Shown: positions 44,972-53,385 of the stretch, piece by piece
Layout of the letters: each line of letters starts with the position of its first letter
How positions within the stretch are numbered: the first letter of the stretch is position 1
NCBI GenBank assembly: GCA_036267635.1
Contig: DATAVR010000017.1
Span: 1-64,000 of the forward strand
DNA: 64,000 nucleotides
Source: JADGRB01 sp036267635
Lineage (GTDB): Bacteria; Myxococcota_A; Polyangia; Fen-1088
Reading direction: 5' to 3'
Made by a program: the position numbers and the translations under genes
Notes under the pieces: model-generated
Database searches by the model: none
What the model saw: the letters and a program-made list of their open reading frames with translations, nothing else
What the model was told of the DNA's origin: nothing

Positions 44972-46759
44972 CTACCGCTGGCCCATCGCGCGGGCGGCGA
45001 TGAGGGCGCCCACGGAGTTGAACGTCGCCGGCGGAAAGGTGAGGTCCATCGTCCAGGTCTTGCCGGCGCCGTCGCCCCCGGCGGTGACGATCATCGGGAT
45101 CGGCCCGCTGTTGCCGGTCTTGGCCGCCGTCAATTCCGGGGTGACGCCCAAGCTCCCGAGCAGACCCAGCACCGGCGCGAAGTCGAAGTAGTTGAAGCTG
45201 TCGCGCCCTTTCGCCGACGTCTCGGCCTCGGTGAACGCGGCGGCCTTGGCGGCTCCGGCCTTGCCCGCGGCGACCGCGGTGAGGCGGGCGCGCGCGTCGC
45301 GGCCGAAGGTGACCAGCAGGCGCGTCCCCGCCACCGCCTCATAAAGGTCGAGCCCCCCCTTGGCCAGCAGGTGCCTCATCGTCTCGGTGTCGAGCACGCT
45401 CCCCTTCTTGACCGTGAAGTTGATCCGCACCGCCTTGAGCTTGCCGACCGTCTCGCGCTTGGCCGTCAGATCGAACGACAGCGCCGAGGGGAACTGCGAC
45501 CGGATGAACGCGATCGTGGCGGCGCTGTCCATGTGCCCGAGCGCGGTGCCGAGCTTGGCCGCGCTGGCTGCATCCTTGAGCGAGGTCGAGAACGCCACGG
45601 TGAAGTAGGGCGCGGCCTTGGCGACCGAAGCGAGCATCGACTGCATTCCCCCGACGGCGGCGATATAGGCGTCGTAGTAAAGGAGCGCCGCGGCAGCCCC
45701 CTTCTCCTTGCTCGCCGCCAGCCGCGCCCGGTAGACGCCGAACACGTCGCGCCAGAACGTCCCGATGCTCGACGCGCCGATCATCATCGGCGCCCCCGTC
45801 GCTCCGGCCCAGATGGCGGGGTCGATCTGGAACGGCCGCACCTCGCGCGCCACCCCCTCGAGCCCCGTCCCGGGGCGCGCCATGAGCCGCGTCCGCAGCG
45901 TCAGCCCGCGCGCCGGATCGATCGAGAGCCCGATCTCGACCCGCTCGGCGTCGCCCACCAAGGAGAGCATCTTCCCCAACATGTCGTAGACGGAGCTGTC
46001 GGTGGCGCTCGAAGGGCTCGTCGCCTGCTGCAGCTGCCGGAGTTGATCCAAGGCCTGGGTGATCGCGCTCTTGACGTCGGTCCCGTGCGCGCGGGCGATC
46101 GCCTCGGGGTAGAGCGTGGTCGTGACGTCGTCGGCGCTGGCGCGGCGCGCCTCCAGCGCCAGCATCGTCCCGCGCGCCATCCCCTCGACCTCGTCGCCGA
46201 GGACCACCACGCTCCCCGCGCGATAGACCCACCCCTGGGATTTGCCCGAGCCGTTGGCGATCATCGTCAGCGGTCCGCTGGTCATGACCGGTTTGCCGAG
46301 CGCCGCGATCAGCTTCTCGGCCTCGGCCGGGCCGCGCGCCGGAATGGCCATCACCAGGCCGGTTCGCCCCTTGTCGTCGAGCGCGACCACTGCCGCGCCG
46401 CCCGGGCTGGCGAGGTCGAGGTTGGCGGCCACTTCGGGCGCCAGCCCCGCGTTCGCCAGCAACATGTCGCGCACCCCTTCGGGGGTCATCGGGATCGGCA
46501 CGGCCGACCCGATCAGCTTCACGCCGTTCGCCAGCAGCCGATCGACCGATCCGACGGAGACCGTGGCGAGCTGGTAGGGACGCGCCGTCGCCGCGGGGAG
46601 CAGCGTGACCGGCGGGCCGACGCTCGGCTGGGCGGGCGTCTTGGCCACCACCACCGCACCGGGCGCGGTGGCCGGCGTTTTCGGCGGTGGCGCCGTCTGC
46701 GCGCAAGCCGCCGCCAGCAGACAAGCCAGAACCAGACCCCCTCGCGCGCGCTCGATCAT
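44972..46759 (-). CDS. Large lipoprotein of unknown function
   Basis: A 595-residue lipoprotein. Signal MIERARGGLVLACLLAAAC ends in a lipobox; a Pro/Thr/Ala spacer follows. The mature protein is alpha/beta with repeated plan elements (DLASPGGAAVVALDDKGRTGLVMAIPA near 120; LTLRTRLMARPGTGL near 275), which recall DUF3352-like proteins of myxobacteria that have two similar halves. No enzyme motif is seen. The start at 46759 is chosen over one 39 bases upstream for the signal. It is divergent from the small lipoprotein at 46849. Confidence 0.62.
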   Translation of the reverse strand: MIERARGGLVLACLLAAACAQTAPPPKTPATAPGAVVVAKTPAQPSVGPPVTLLPAATARPYQLATVSVGSVDRLLANGVKLIGSAVPIPMTPEGVRDMLLANAGLAPEVAANLDLASPGGAAVVALDDKGRTGLVMAIPARGPAEAEKLIAALGKPVMTSGPLTMIANGSGKSQGWVYRAGSVVVLGDEVEGMARGTMLALEARRASADDVTTTLYPEAIARAHGTDVKSAITQALDQLRQLQQATSPSSATDSSVYDMLGKMLSLVGDAERVEIGLSIDPARGLTLRTRLMARPGTGLEGVAREVRPFQIDPAIWAGATGAPMMIGASSIGTFWRDVFGVYRARLAASKEKGAAAALLYYDAYIAAVGGMQSMLASVAKAAPYFTVAFSTSLKDAASAAKLGTALGHMDSAATIAFIRSQFPSALSFDLTAKRETVGKLKAVRINFTVKKGSVLDTETMRHLLAKGGLDLYEAVAGTRLLVTFGRDARARLTAVAAGKAGAAKAAAFTEAETSAKGRDSFNYFDFAPVLGLLGSLGVTPELTAAKTGNSGPIPMIVTAGGDGAGKTWTMDLTFPPATFNSVGALIAARAMGQR

Positions 46760-46848
46760 GGCGGGACCATACCCGCAGGCGCCCCATGCCTCTAGCATTT
46801 TCGCGGCGCGAGTTGCGGTGCCGCGTCTCGCTTGCTACCGTCGGCGAG

Positions 46849-47175
46849 ATGTTGCGATCGGCGCGAACCCGACTGGTCTGCACCACGGCGATGGCGCTGC
46901 TCACCGGCGCGCTCATGGCCGGCTGCGGGAGCTCGCCGCCCGTCGACATGTACTTCGGGACGGACGTGGGCGCCGACTTCCGGGCCCCGGTGACCGACGC
47001 GGGTGGAGACACGAACGTGACGCCAGGGTCGGGCGTCGACGGAGGCGGCCAAGCTGGCCAGGGCGGTTCCGGCGGTTCTGGATTGTCCGGCGCCGCCGGC
47101 CAAGGCGGATCCTCCGGACAGACCGGCGCCGACGCCGCCGCCGGCAGCAACGGCGCGGCCGGCGCGGGCTCATGA
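46849..47175 (+). CDS. Stalk-only small lipoprotein
   Basis: A 108-residue protein: signal ending LMAGC (lipobox), a short segment PPVDMYFGTDVGADF, then about 70 residues of Gly, Ala, Ser, Gln and Asp only. No domain follows the stalk. It has the same composition as the stalks of larger lipoproteins in the window, so it may be a spacer or a remnant of a longer protein. Function unknown. Confidence 0.5.
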   Translation: MLRSARTRLVCTTAMALLTGALMAGCGSSPPVDMYFGTDVGADFRAPVTDAGGDTNVTPGSGVDGGGQAGQGGSGGSGLSGAAGQGGSSGQTGADAAAGSNGAAGAGS

Positions 47176-47266
47176 TCGGCATGGACATCGGGCCCGATTT
47201 GGTCGAAAAAAGCTCTATCGAACCCTCGCCTGTCGCGAGGGGGGAATAGCCGCCCGAGGGGAACCG

Positions 47267-48715
47267 ATGCAGGTCGTTTGCGCCACGTGCCAGCTCAGCT
47301 TCGACGCGCCCGAGGGGGCGACCGGCCTCGTCTGTCCGATCTGCCGCGGTCCGCTGCGCGCACAGGCCGCCGCGGGAGCCGCCGGTGACGGCGCCGCGGG
47401 CGATGCGGCCAAGTCGGGTCACGCCTGGAGCGGCGGCGACCTCGACGATCTGATCGCCATCTTGAGCGCGCCGGCGATCTCGGCGCGCGTCGAGGTTCTC
47501 GGCGCGACGGGCGACGCGGCGATCGGCGAGGTCCACCTGCTGGCCGGCGGCGTCTCGGATTCGATTTACAACGGCAAGGCGACCGACGACGCGCTCGACC
47601 GGCTGCGCGCCGAGAAACCGACCCGCTTCCGCGTCGAGCAGCGGCTCCCCAACGCCACCGACGGCAACCTGAGCGATCCGGGCCCCGAAACCGGGACGCT
47701 CGACGGGCGCGCGCTCGCGCACCTCATGCGCTATTGCGAAGACTACGTCATCAGCTGCGCCATCGACGTGTGGCGCGGCAACGAGACGGCGCGCGTGGAG
47801 TACAAGCGCGGCGAGATCAGCGGCGTCACCGTCGGCGGCATCGACGCTCCCGAGCGGCTCGCCGAGGTGATGCAGTGGTCGTCGGGAAATTATCGGCTGA
47901 TCGTCCCCGAGTTCAAGCTGCCGCCCACCGCCCCGAAGCGCGCCAAGCCGGCGACCGCGGAGCCAGTCCCGGTTCCGGCGCCCGCCGCCTCCGCGCAAGC
48001 GGCGCGGCAGGGGAGCTCGACCAAGACCATCTTCGGCATGCCGGTCGCCGAGGTCGCCAAGGCGCGCGCCGCGGCGGAGGCCGCCAAGGCCGCCGCCGAG
48101 GCTGCCAAGGCGGCGGCAGCGCCACAGCCCGCGGCGCCGCGGGTGGCGACGCCGATCCCGGTGCCCGCGCCCGCGCCGGTCACCCCCCGCCTCACCCCGC
48201 CCGGCGTGGCGCCGAGCGCGACGCCGGCACCAATGGCCGCCTCCAGCGCCACCAAGACCATCTTCGGCGTCCCCGCGCCGAAGGCGCCGGAAGGGTACTT
48301 GCCAGGACAGCGCACCTCGCAGCCGGGCGCGCCCGCGGTGACCGCCGAGGCAGACTCCGCGCGCACCGAGACCGCCAAGGTCGATCGAAAGATGGGGGCG
48401 CGGAAGGTCGACGTTCCGGCGCCGGCGATCGCGGCACCGGAGCACGGGCAGCCGCGGGGCTCGGCCGCCCCGGGCGCACCGATGATGGCGCCCTCCGCCG
48501 AGCCGAGCGAGCCTCAACCGACGACGCAACCTGGATTCGACTCGAAGGTCGCCGCCCGCAAGAAGGCCGAGCCGGCGGCGCCTGCGCCCGCCCCCGCGGA
48601 AAAGCCGCGCAAGCCCCGCCGGGAGACGCCGATCTGGACGTACATCGGCGTCGGATTCGCCTTCGGGCTGGTGTTGCTCGGCATCTACCAGCTCTACGGC
48701 CTGCTGGCACATTGA
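47267..48715 (+). CDS. Zinc-ribbon/PATAN-like protein with TKTIFG motifs and C-terminal anchor
   Basis: A 482-residue protein. An N-terminal four-Cys ribbon (CATC...CPIC) is followed by a DUF4388/PATAN-like domain in two parts (about 50-220, with DLDDLIAILSAPAISARVEV and VMQWSSGNYRLIV). A long Ala/Pro-rich linker carries the motif TKTIFG(M/V)P twice. A C-terminal helix (TYIGVGFAFGLVLLGIYQLYG) would anchor it in the inner membrane with the bulk in the cytoplasm. PATAN domains act in two-component and kinase pathways. The Thr residues in the repeated motif could be kinase or FHA targets; that is a guess. Confidence 0.68.
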   Translation: MQVVCATCQLSFDAPEGATGLVCPICRGPLRAQAAAGAAGDGAAGDAAKSGHAWSGGDLDDLIAILSAPAISARVEVLGATGDAAIGEVHLLAGGVSDSIYNGKATDDALDRLRAEKPTRFRVEQRLPNATDGNLSDPGPETGTLDGRALAHLMRYCEDYVISCAIDVWRGNETARVEYKRGEISGVTVGGIDAPERLAEVMQWSSGNYRLIVPEFKLPPTAPKRAKPATAEPVPVPAPAASAQAARQGSSTKTIFGMPVAEVAKARAAAEAAKAAAEAAKAAAAPQPAAPRVATPIPVPAPAPVTPRLTPPGVAPSATPAPMAASSATKTIFGVPAPKAPEGYLPGQRTSQPGAPAVTAEADSARTETAKVDRKMGARKVDVPAPAIAAPEHGQPRGSAAPGAPMMAPSAEPSEPQPTTQPGFDSKVAARKKAEPAAPAPAPAEKPRKPRRETPIWTYIGVGFAFGLVLLGIYQLYGLLAH

Positions 48716-48725
48716 GGCGCCCCGC

Positions 48726-49490
48726 GTGCTGACCTCCGTCGTCGACGCCTACCGGCGGACGCGGAAGCCGAAGGACATTCTCTGGAACAAGCTCGTCGCG
48801 CGGCCGCTGGCGGCAGTGGTGATCGTCCCCCTGGCGCGCACGCGCGTGACGCCGAATCAGGTCACGCTGGCGACGCTGCCGGTTTTCCTGGTCGGCGCCG
48901 CGCTGATCGCCTTCCGACCGAGCTGGGGCGCGCTCTGCGCCGGAGTGGCGATCCTCGAGCTTTCGTACGTGCTCGATTGCGCCGACGGACAGCTGGCGCG
49001 CCTCAAAGGGACGTCGTCTCCCGTCGGCGCGCACCTCGACTTCCTGATGGACGAGCTGAAGGCGTTCGCGCTGGTCGCGGCGGTCGCCGTCCGGCTGTGG
49101 GGACCGGCGCACGAGGCGCGCTGGCTGCTGGAGGGCGTCGGCGGGCTGGTCGTCATCGCCGCGGCCATCAGCCTCACCACCTTCATGCGCCGCCCGGAAT
49201 ACGCCGCCGCGACCGGGGCCTCCGTCGCCAAGGGGGCCGGTGACTACGGCGAAGGGTTCGCCGCCGACGCGCCGGCGCCGGCGTCCCCCCGGCGGTCACC
49301 TCTCGCTTTGGCCGAGGCGCTGGGGCGCTTCGTGGTCCACTACCCGAGCTACATTGTCTTCGTGGCGCTGGCCAACCGGATGGACCTCTTTCTTCACGCC
49401 TACCTGGTGATGAACGCCGCCTACGCCGCGCGCGCGCTGCTGTCGATCGGCCGCGCGCTCGGACGCAGCGCCCGCGGGGACGCCAAATGA
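48726..49490 (+). CDS. CDP-alcohol phosphatidyltransferase
   Basis: A 254-residue membrane enzyme with the full CDP-alcohol signature DGQLARLKGTSSPVGAHLDFLMD (DGxxAR, eight residues, G, three, D, three, D). It joins an alcohol phosphate to a lipid or second alcohol from a CDP-activated donor. About six helices are visible. The start is GTG at 48726. The next gene, a nucleotidyltransferase, overlaps its stop by ATGA, suggesting the two act in sequence: the transferase makes the CDP-alcohol and this enzyme uses it. The alcohol is not known. Confidence 0.88.
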   Translation: MLTSVVDAYRRTRKPKDILWNKLVARPLAAVVIVPLARTRVTPNQVTLATLPVFLVGAALIAFRPSWGALCAGVAILELSYVLDCADGQLARLKGTSSPVGAHLDFLMDELKAFALVAAVAVRLWGPAHEARWLLEGVGGLVVIAAAISLTTFMRRPEYAAATGASVAKGAGDYGEGFAADAPAPASPRRSPLALAEALGRFVVHYPSYIVFVALANRMDLFLHAYLVMNAAYAARALLSIGRALGRSARGDAK

Positions 49491-50266
49491 AAGCGATCAT
49501 CGTCGCGGCCGGGCGCGGGCGTCGGCTCGGGTCGGAGACCGAGGAGATCCCCAAGTGCATGGTGAAGGTCGCCGGACGGGCGATCCTCCACCGCCAGCTC
49601 GACGCGCTGGCCGCCGCGGGCGTCGACGACGTGGTGGTGGTGCGGGGCTACCGGGGCGACAAGATCGCGCCGCCCGCGGGCGGTCCCCCGCTGCGGTTCG
49701 TCGACAACCCCGACTGGGCGACCAACAACATCTTCACCTCGCTGTTCTTCGCGGAGCGCGAGATGAAGGACGGGTTCCTGTTTTCATATTCGGACATCGT
49801 GTTCGCGCCCGAGCACGCGCGCCGGTTGGTCGAGGCCCCGGGCCCGGTGGCGCTGGTGATCGATCGCCGCTGGCGCGACGCCTACGAGGGACGCACGCTC
49901 CACCCGGTGAGCGAGGCCGAGCTGGCGCGGGTCGAGGGGGCCGGCGCCGCCGCGGCCGTCACGCGGGTCGGCAAACGGCTGGTCGCGGCCGAGGATGCGG
50001 CCGGCGAGTTCATCGGCCTGGCGCGGTTTTCGCCCGAGGGTGCCGCCGCGCTCGGCGAGATCTGGCGTGAGGCCAGCGCAAGCGGCCGGGAGGCGCCTTT
50101 CGGGGCCGCCGCCAGCCTGGATCAGGCTTACCTCAGCGACGGCCTCAACGCCCTGGTCGGGCGCGGGGTGACGCTGCGGCCGCTCTTCATCGACGGCCTC
50201 TGGCGCGAGATCGACACCGAACAGGATCTGGCGCGCGCCGAAGAAACCATCCCCTCGTGGACCTGA
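49487..50266 (+). CDS. NTP-transferase (CTP:alcohol-phosphate cytidylyltransferase-like)
   Basis: A 259-residue nucleotidyltransferase. The N-terminal AIIVAAGRGRRLG with a following Lys in IPKCMVKVAG is the NTP-binding motif of the glucose-1-phosphate thymidylyltransferase/LicC superfamily; DNPDWATNNIFTSLF and FSYSDIVF give the metal and nucleotide pockets. The short length and the CDP-alcohol transferase next door point to CTP activation of a phospho-alcohol, as in inositol- or choline-phosphate pathways. The ATG overlaps the previous stop. Confidence 0.82.
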   Translation: MKAIIVAAGRGRRLGSETEEIPKCMVKVAGRAILHRQLDALAAAGVDDVVVVRGYRGDKIAPPAGGPPLRFVDNPDWATNNIFTSLFFAEREMKDGFLFSYSDIVFAPEHARRLVEAPGPVALVIDRRWRDAYEGRTLHPVSEAELARVEGAGAAAAVTRVGKRLVAAEDAAGEFIGLARFSPEGAAALGEIWREASASGREAPFGAAASLDQAYLSDGLNALVGRGVTLRPLFIDGLWREIDTEQDLARAEETIPSWT

Positions 50267-50667
50267 CTCCGATGCCCGGTCCCGACCCCGCCCACTGGCT
50301 GCACCGGTTGACCGCCGAGGAGTGGCTGGCGGCGGCGGCGACCGAGATCGCCCACGCCGAGGCAGCGCTCGCGCGCCGCGCCGCGCGGCCCGGTGTCACG
50401 CACGCGCGCCGGGCCGCCGGGATGGCCTGGAACGCCGTCCTGACCGCCCATCCCGACGAGCGCGCCGGCCGCAGCTACATGGAGCACGTGGTCGCGCTGG
50501 CAGGCGACGCCGCCCTCCCCGACGAGATTCGTGCGGCGGCCCAGCGCCTGCGCGACACGCCCGCCGCCCCGCCCGAGCTGGTCACGCTCGGCAAGCCCGA
50601 TCTCGCCCCGGCCCACGACGCCCGAACCATCCTCGACCACGCCCGCCGCCTGCTCAACCCCAACTGA
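50257..50667 (+). CDS. Small helical protein, HEPN-like
   Basis: A 136-residue mostly helical protein from GTG 50257, overlapping the nucleotidyltransferase by ten bases. Segments such as WLAAAATEIAHAEAALARRAARPGVTHARRAAGMAWNAVL resemble the paired helices of HEPN-type proteins, but the RNase motif RxxxxH is not evident. No firm family call. Conserved placement with the CDP-alcohol genes could be tested in other genomes. Confidence 0.5.
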   Translation: MDLTPMPGPDPAHWLHRLTAEEWLAAAATEIAHAEAALARRAARPGVTHARRAAGMAWNAVLTAHPDERAGRSYMEHVVALAGDAALPDEIRAAAQRLRDTPAAPPELVTLGKPDLAPAHDARTILDHARRLLNPN

Positions 50668-50672
50668 AAGCG

Positions 50673-50710
50673 CGGGGGATCAAAGGGCGCGCAGCGCCCG
50701 ACGTCCCCCG
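50673..50710. terminator. Nested hairpin between convergent genes
   Basis: An outer stem CGGGGGA (50673-50679) with TCCCCCG (50704-50710) encloses an inner stem GGGCGC/GCGCCC with a three-base loop (50685-50699). It lies in the 45 bases between the convergent genes ending at 50667 and 50713, so it can stop transcription from both sides. There is no T-tract. Confidence 0.55.
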
Positions 50711-50712
50711 AT

Positions 50713-51381
50713 CTAAGTCAGCGAGAACGGGTACGACACGACCTGGCTGCCGTTCGAGGGGGGAAAACGCAGGCCGCCCACCACGCCCCGAATGCAGCCG
50801 GTCAGCCCCCCCTTCTGCAGGATGGCCGGCGCCTCGACGCGCACACCACGGACGTTGCCGCCGCGCTGGATGCGAAACTTCACCGTGACGCGCCCGGGGA
50901 CGTAGGTCTCCTCGTCCGGGCGGGCGTGCGCGATGCAATCGAGGACTGCTTGCTCCCGGGCCCGAAAACGAAGGTCGATGTCATCCTGGCCGAGCTCGCG
51001 CGAGCCGCTGTCGTCGGTCGCGTCGCCCAGGCGGACGACGTCGGGACGCAACAGGTCGTCCCCCTGGCTCACCAGCTTGAGGTCCGTGGGCGACAGCTTG
51101 ACCGGCTCAGGCTCGTTTTCGATCGGCGGCGGCGGCGCTCGGGTCGGGCCGGCGCCCCCGGATGGGACGCCCGCGGTGGCCCCCGATGTTCCTTCGGCCC
51201 GGGCGACGCGCGTGGCGCCGCGGTGGCGGCGCTTCTTCCGCTCGCGCGCCTCCCTGGGCGGCGCTCCGCCGTCCGCCGCCAGGTGGACCGTGGGCCCCGG
51301 GTGCCGGCCCAGCTCCCTCCAATAGATATAACCGCCGTACGCCAGAGCCGCGACCAGGAGGCCGAGGAAAAACCCTTTCAT
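50713..51381 (-). CDS. Membrane-anchored protein with AgmX/TonB-like C-terminal domain
   Basis: A 222-residue protein. An N-terminal helix (FFLGLLVAALAYGGYIYW) anchors it; a charged, then Pro-rich region follows; the C-terminal 100 residues (REQAVLDCIAH...GRVTVKFRIQRGGNVRGVRVEAP...CIRGVVGGLRFPP) match the AgmX/PglI C-terminal fold of myxobacterial motility and envelope proteins. Two Cys in the domain likely pair. The same domain type ends the VWA protein at 15515. Exact role unknown. Confidence 0.72.
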   Translation of the reverse strand: MKGFFLGLLVAALAYGGYIYWRELGRHPGPTVHLAADGGAPPREARERKKRRHRGATRVARAEGTSGATAGVPSGGAGPTRAPPPPIENEPEPVKLSPTDLKLVSQGDDLLRPDVVRLGDATDDSGSRELGQDDIDLRFRAREQAVLDCIAHARPDEETYVPGRVTVKFRIQRGGNVRGVRVEAPAILQKGGLTGCIRGVVGGLRFPPSNGSQVVSYPFSLT

Positions 51382-51439
51382 CTCGGTCGGAACGGTACAC
51401 TACCGGAATCGGCACGGGCGCGCGCCCTCCGGGGGCGCC

Positions 51440-51469
51440 TTGACCTCGCGGAAGTGAAGGCACTATCTT
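51440..51469 (+). promoter_or_regulatory. Sigma-70-type promoter of the HU gene
   Basis: TTGACC (51440-51445), an 18-base spacer and TATCTT (51464-51469) fit a housekeeping promoter. It leaves a leader of about 70 bases. AGGAG (51530-51534) is the ribosome site for the HU ATG. Confidence 0.6.
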
Positions 51470-51546
51470 TAGCGGGTTTCGAGCTGCGCGAGTTCGCTGT
51501 GCGCGTGTGAGAGTGTCAGAAACCAAACTAGGAGAAAACGAAGCTC

Positions 51547-51828
51547 ATGAAGAAGGCTGATCTGGTCGACGTCGTGGCGCAGCAGAAGAATCTGCAGAGG
51601 CAGCAAGTGGAGATCACCATCGACGCGCTCATCGATGCCATCGCCGAAGGGTTGTCGAAAGGCGAGCGGATCGATCTGCGCGGCTTCGGCGCCTTCGCGG
51701 TCCGAGAATCCGCGGCCCGCACCGGGCGCAACCCCCAGACGGGCGCGCCGATCGAGATCGCGGCCCGCCGCGTACCCACCTTCAAAGCCGGCAAGGAGCT
51801 TCGGGACAAGGTCAACCGCCCCGCCTGA
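51547..51828 (+). CDS. HU/IHF family DNA-binding protein
   Basis: A 93-residue nucleoid protein. The fold is clear from KKADLVDVVAQQ at the start, GERIDLRGFGAFAVRE, the DNA-intercalating arm tip GRNPQTG, and a basic C-terminus FKAGKELRDKV. HU dimers bend DNA; the family cannot be split into HU or IHF from this sequence alone. It has its own promoter (51440) and is followed 68 bases later by an RRM gene. Confidence 0.95.
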   Translation: MKKADLVDVVAQQKNLQRQQVEITIDALIDAIAEGLSKGERIDLRGFGAFAVRESAARTGRNPQTGAPIEIAARRVPTFKAGKELRDKVNRPA

Positions 51829-51896
51829 CAGCGGAGCCCGAAGCCCGAAGTCCCCCACGCACCAAGCACGCAAGCAATCAGGCATTAGAAGAAGAG

Positions 51897-52490
51897 ATGG
51901 GTACCCGACTTTTCATCGGCAATCTTTCGTACAACGTCACCGAGCAGGAGTTACGGGAGGCGTTCACTGGCGAACAGATCGAGCTTCGCAGCGTCCGCGT
52001 GGCCCTCGATCGCGAGACCGGGCGGCCACGTGGGTTCGCCTTCGTCGAGACCGCCACCGACGACGGCGCCAAGGCTTCGATCGAGAAGCTCTCCGGGCGC
52101 ATCCTCCAGGGCCGCCCGATCATCGTCGAGGAGGCACAGGCCAAGCCGGCCGGACCGCGCCCGGGCGGGTTCGGCGCCGGTCCCCCCCGCCCCGGCGGCG
52201 GCTTCGCCCCGCGTCCCCCTGGGGCGGGGCCAGGTGGCCCACCCCGCGGGCCAGGTGGCTTCGGCGGACCTCCTCGTCCGGGCGGAGGTCCCGGCGGCCC
52301 ACCCCGCGACTTCGGCCCGCCGCGGACTCCGGGCGGTTTCAGGCCCGGGGGCTTCGGTGCGGCACCGGGTGCCCGCCCCAGCGAGGGCCCTCCCCGCCGC
52401 GAGCGCCCTGAAAAGAAGCGTTCGACCCGCCCCAAGCCCGAGGAGCGCGAGCGGGGCAACTGGCGCTGGGACGGCAAGGACGACGAGTAG
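51897..52490 (+). CDS. RNA-binding RRM protein with Gly/Pro/Arg-rich tail
   Basis: A 197-residue protein with one RNA recognition motif (about 3-82): RNP2 as LFIGNL and RNP1 as RGFAFVET. A tail of about 110 residues is rich in Gly, Pro and Arg and is predicted disordered, ending in a charged segment KKRSTRPKPEERERGNWRW. RRM-Gly proteins are cold-shock or RNA-granule proteins in cyanobacteria and occur in myxobacteria. Start ATG 51897 with AGAAGAG upstream. Confidence 0.9.
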   Translation: MGTRLFIGNLSYNVTEQELREAFTGEQIELRSVRVALDRETGRPRGFAFVETATDDGAKASIEKLSGRILQGRPIIVEEAQAKPAGPRPGGFGAGPPRPGGGFAPRPPGAGPGGPPRGPGGFGGPPRPGGGPGGPPRDFGPPRTPGGFRPGGFGAAPGARPSEGPPRRERPEKKRSTRPKPEERERGNWRWDGKDDE

Positions 52491-52550
52491 TAGGGCGCGG
52501 GGGCGCTAACCGTCGCCCGCACGCCGCCCCGCGCGAGCCGGCCCGAAAAA

Positions 52551-52559
52551 TGCGATAAT
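52551..52559 (+). promoter_or_regulatory. Extended -10 TGCGATAAT
   Basis: TGCGATAAT is an extended -10 element (TGn plus GATAAT) ending 17 bases before the GTG of the pseudo-receiver gene. The same nine bases precede the kinase gene at 55332. Confidence 0.45.
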
Positions 52560-52576
52560 TCGCCTGGGGCGCGCAC

Positions 52577-53380
52577 GTGACGCCGGGGCGGATTTTGGTA
52601 GTCGACGATGATCCGTGGATCCAACGGATCGTTGCGCGCGCGCTCGGGCAGCGTGGACATCAGGTCAGCCTGGCCGGCGACGCGTCCGGCGCGTTCGTGG
52701 TCGGGTCGAAGATCAAGCCCGAGCTGATCCTCACCGCCATCTCGCTGCCGGCCATCGAGGGCTGGGCCTGGTGGGAGAGGCTCCGCACGCTGCCCGCGTG
52801 CGCCGACGCGCCGATCATCTTTTTGCATTCGGATCTCGACGCCTCGATCACGATTCGGGGCGAAGGTCCCCGCGATCAGCGTCTCCGCAAGCCGTTTCGC
52901 GTGGAAGATCTGGAGCGTGCAGTCGTTACTGCTCTCGGGGGCGGGACAGTGCACACGCTCGTTGGCCATCAGACGGCGCCGGCCGAAACTGCCGAGGTGA
53001 GACCCTCGGCCGGGCACCGGCCGCTGTCGGCCTTGCGGGGCGCGCTCGATCAGCTCGGCCTCTCCAGCGTTCTCACCATCCTGGAGATGGAGCGCAAGAG
53101 CGGCATCCTCCTCTGCGAACGCGAGTCCGGTGTGGCGCGCATGTTCCTGCGCAAGGGGCGCGTCGTCCGCGCCGACAGCGACGAGCCGCGCCTCTCGGGC
53201 GCCGCCGCGGTCTACGAGGCGCTGACCTGGCGCAGCGGCTCGTTCGATTTTCTGATCGGCGACATCGGCGGCGTCGACGACATCCAGGCCTCGACGACCT
53301 TCCTGCTGCTGGAAGGGGCGCGCCGGATCGACGAGGCGAACGAAATTCGCCGCACGGGCTCCGCAGAGAGCAAAATCTAG
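52577..53380 (+). CDS. Pseudo-receiver/PATAN signalling protein
   Basis: A 267-residue protein of a receiver-like domain (1-115) and a PATAN/DUF4388 domain (about 145-260, LDQLGLSSVLTILEMERKSGILL). The acidic pocket is kept (VVDDD at 8-12) and the C-terminal Lys of LRKPF is present, but the phospho-acceptor Asp is replaced: the strand reads LILTAISLP with Ala54 there. It cannot be phosphorylated in the usual way and probably acts by protein contact. Start GTG 52577. It is followed 5 bases later by the pseudouridine synthase gene. Confidence 0.82.
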   Translation: MTPGRILVVDDDPWIQRIVARALGQRGHQVSLAGDASGAFVVGSKIKPELILTAISLPAIEGWAWWERLRTLPACADAPIIFLHSDLDASITIRGEGPRDQRLRKPFRVEDLERAVVTALGGGTVHTLVGHQTAPAETAEVRPSAGHRPLSALRGALDQLGLSSVLTILEMERKSGILLCERESGVARMFLRKGRVVRADSDEPRLSGAAAVYEALTWRSGSFDFLIGDIGGVDDIQASTTFLLLEGARRIDEANEIRRTGSAESKI

Positions 53381-53385
53381 CCTTC

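Noticed and set aside
44459..46795. A 778-codon plus-strand frame opposite the large lipoprotein
   Set aside because: Antisense of a protein with a clear lipoprotein signal; composition is of shadow type.
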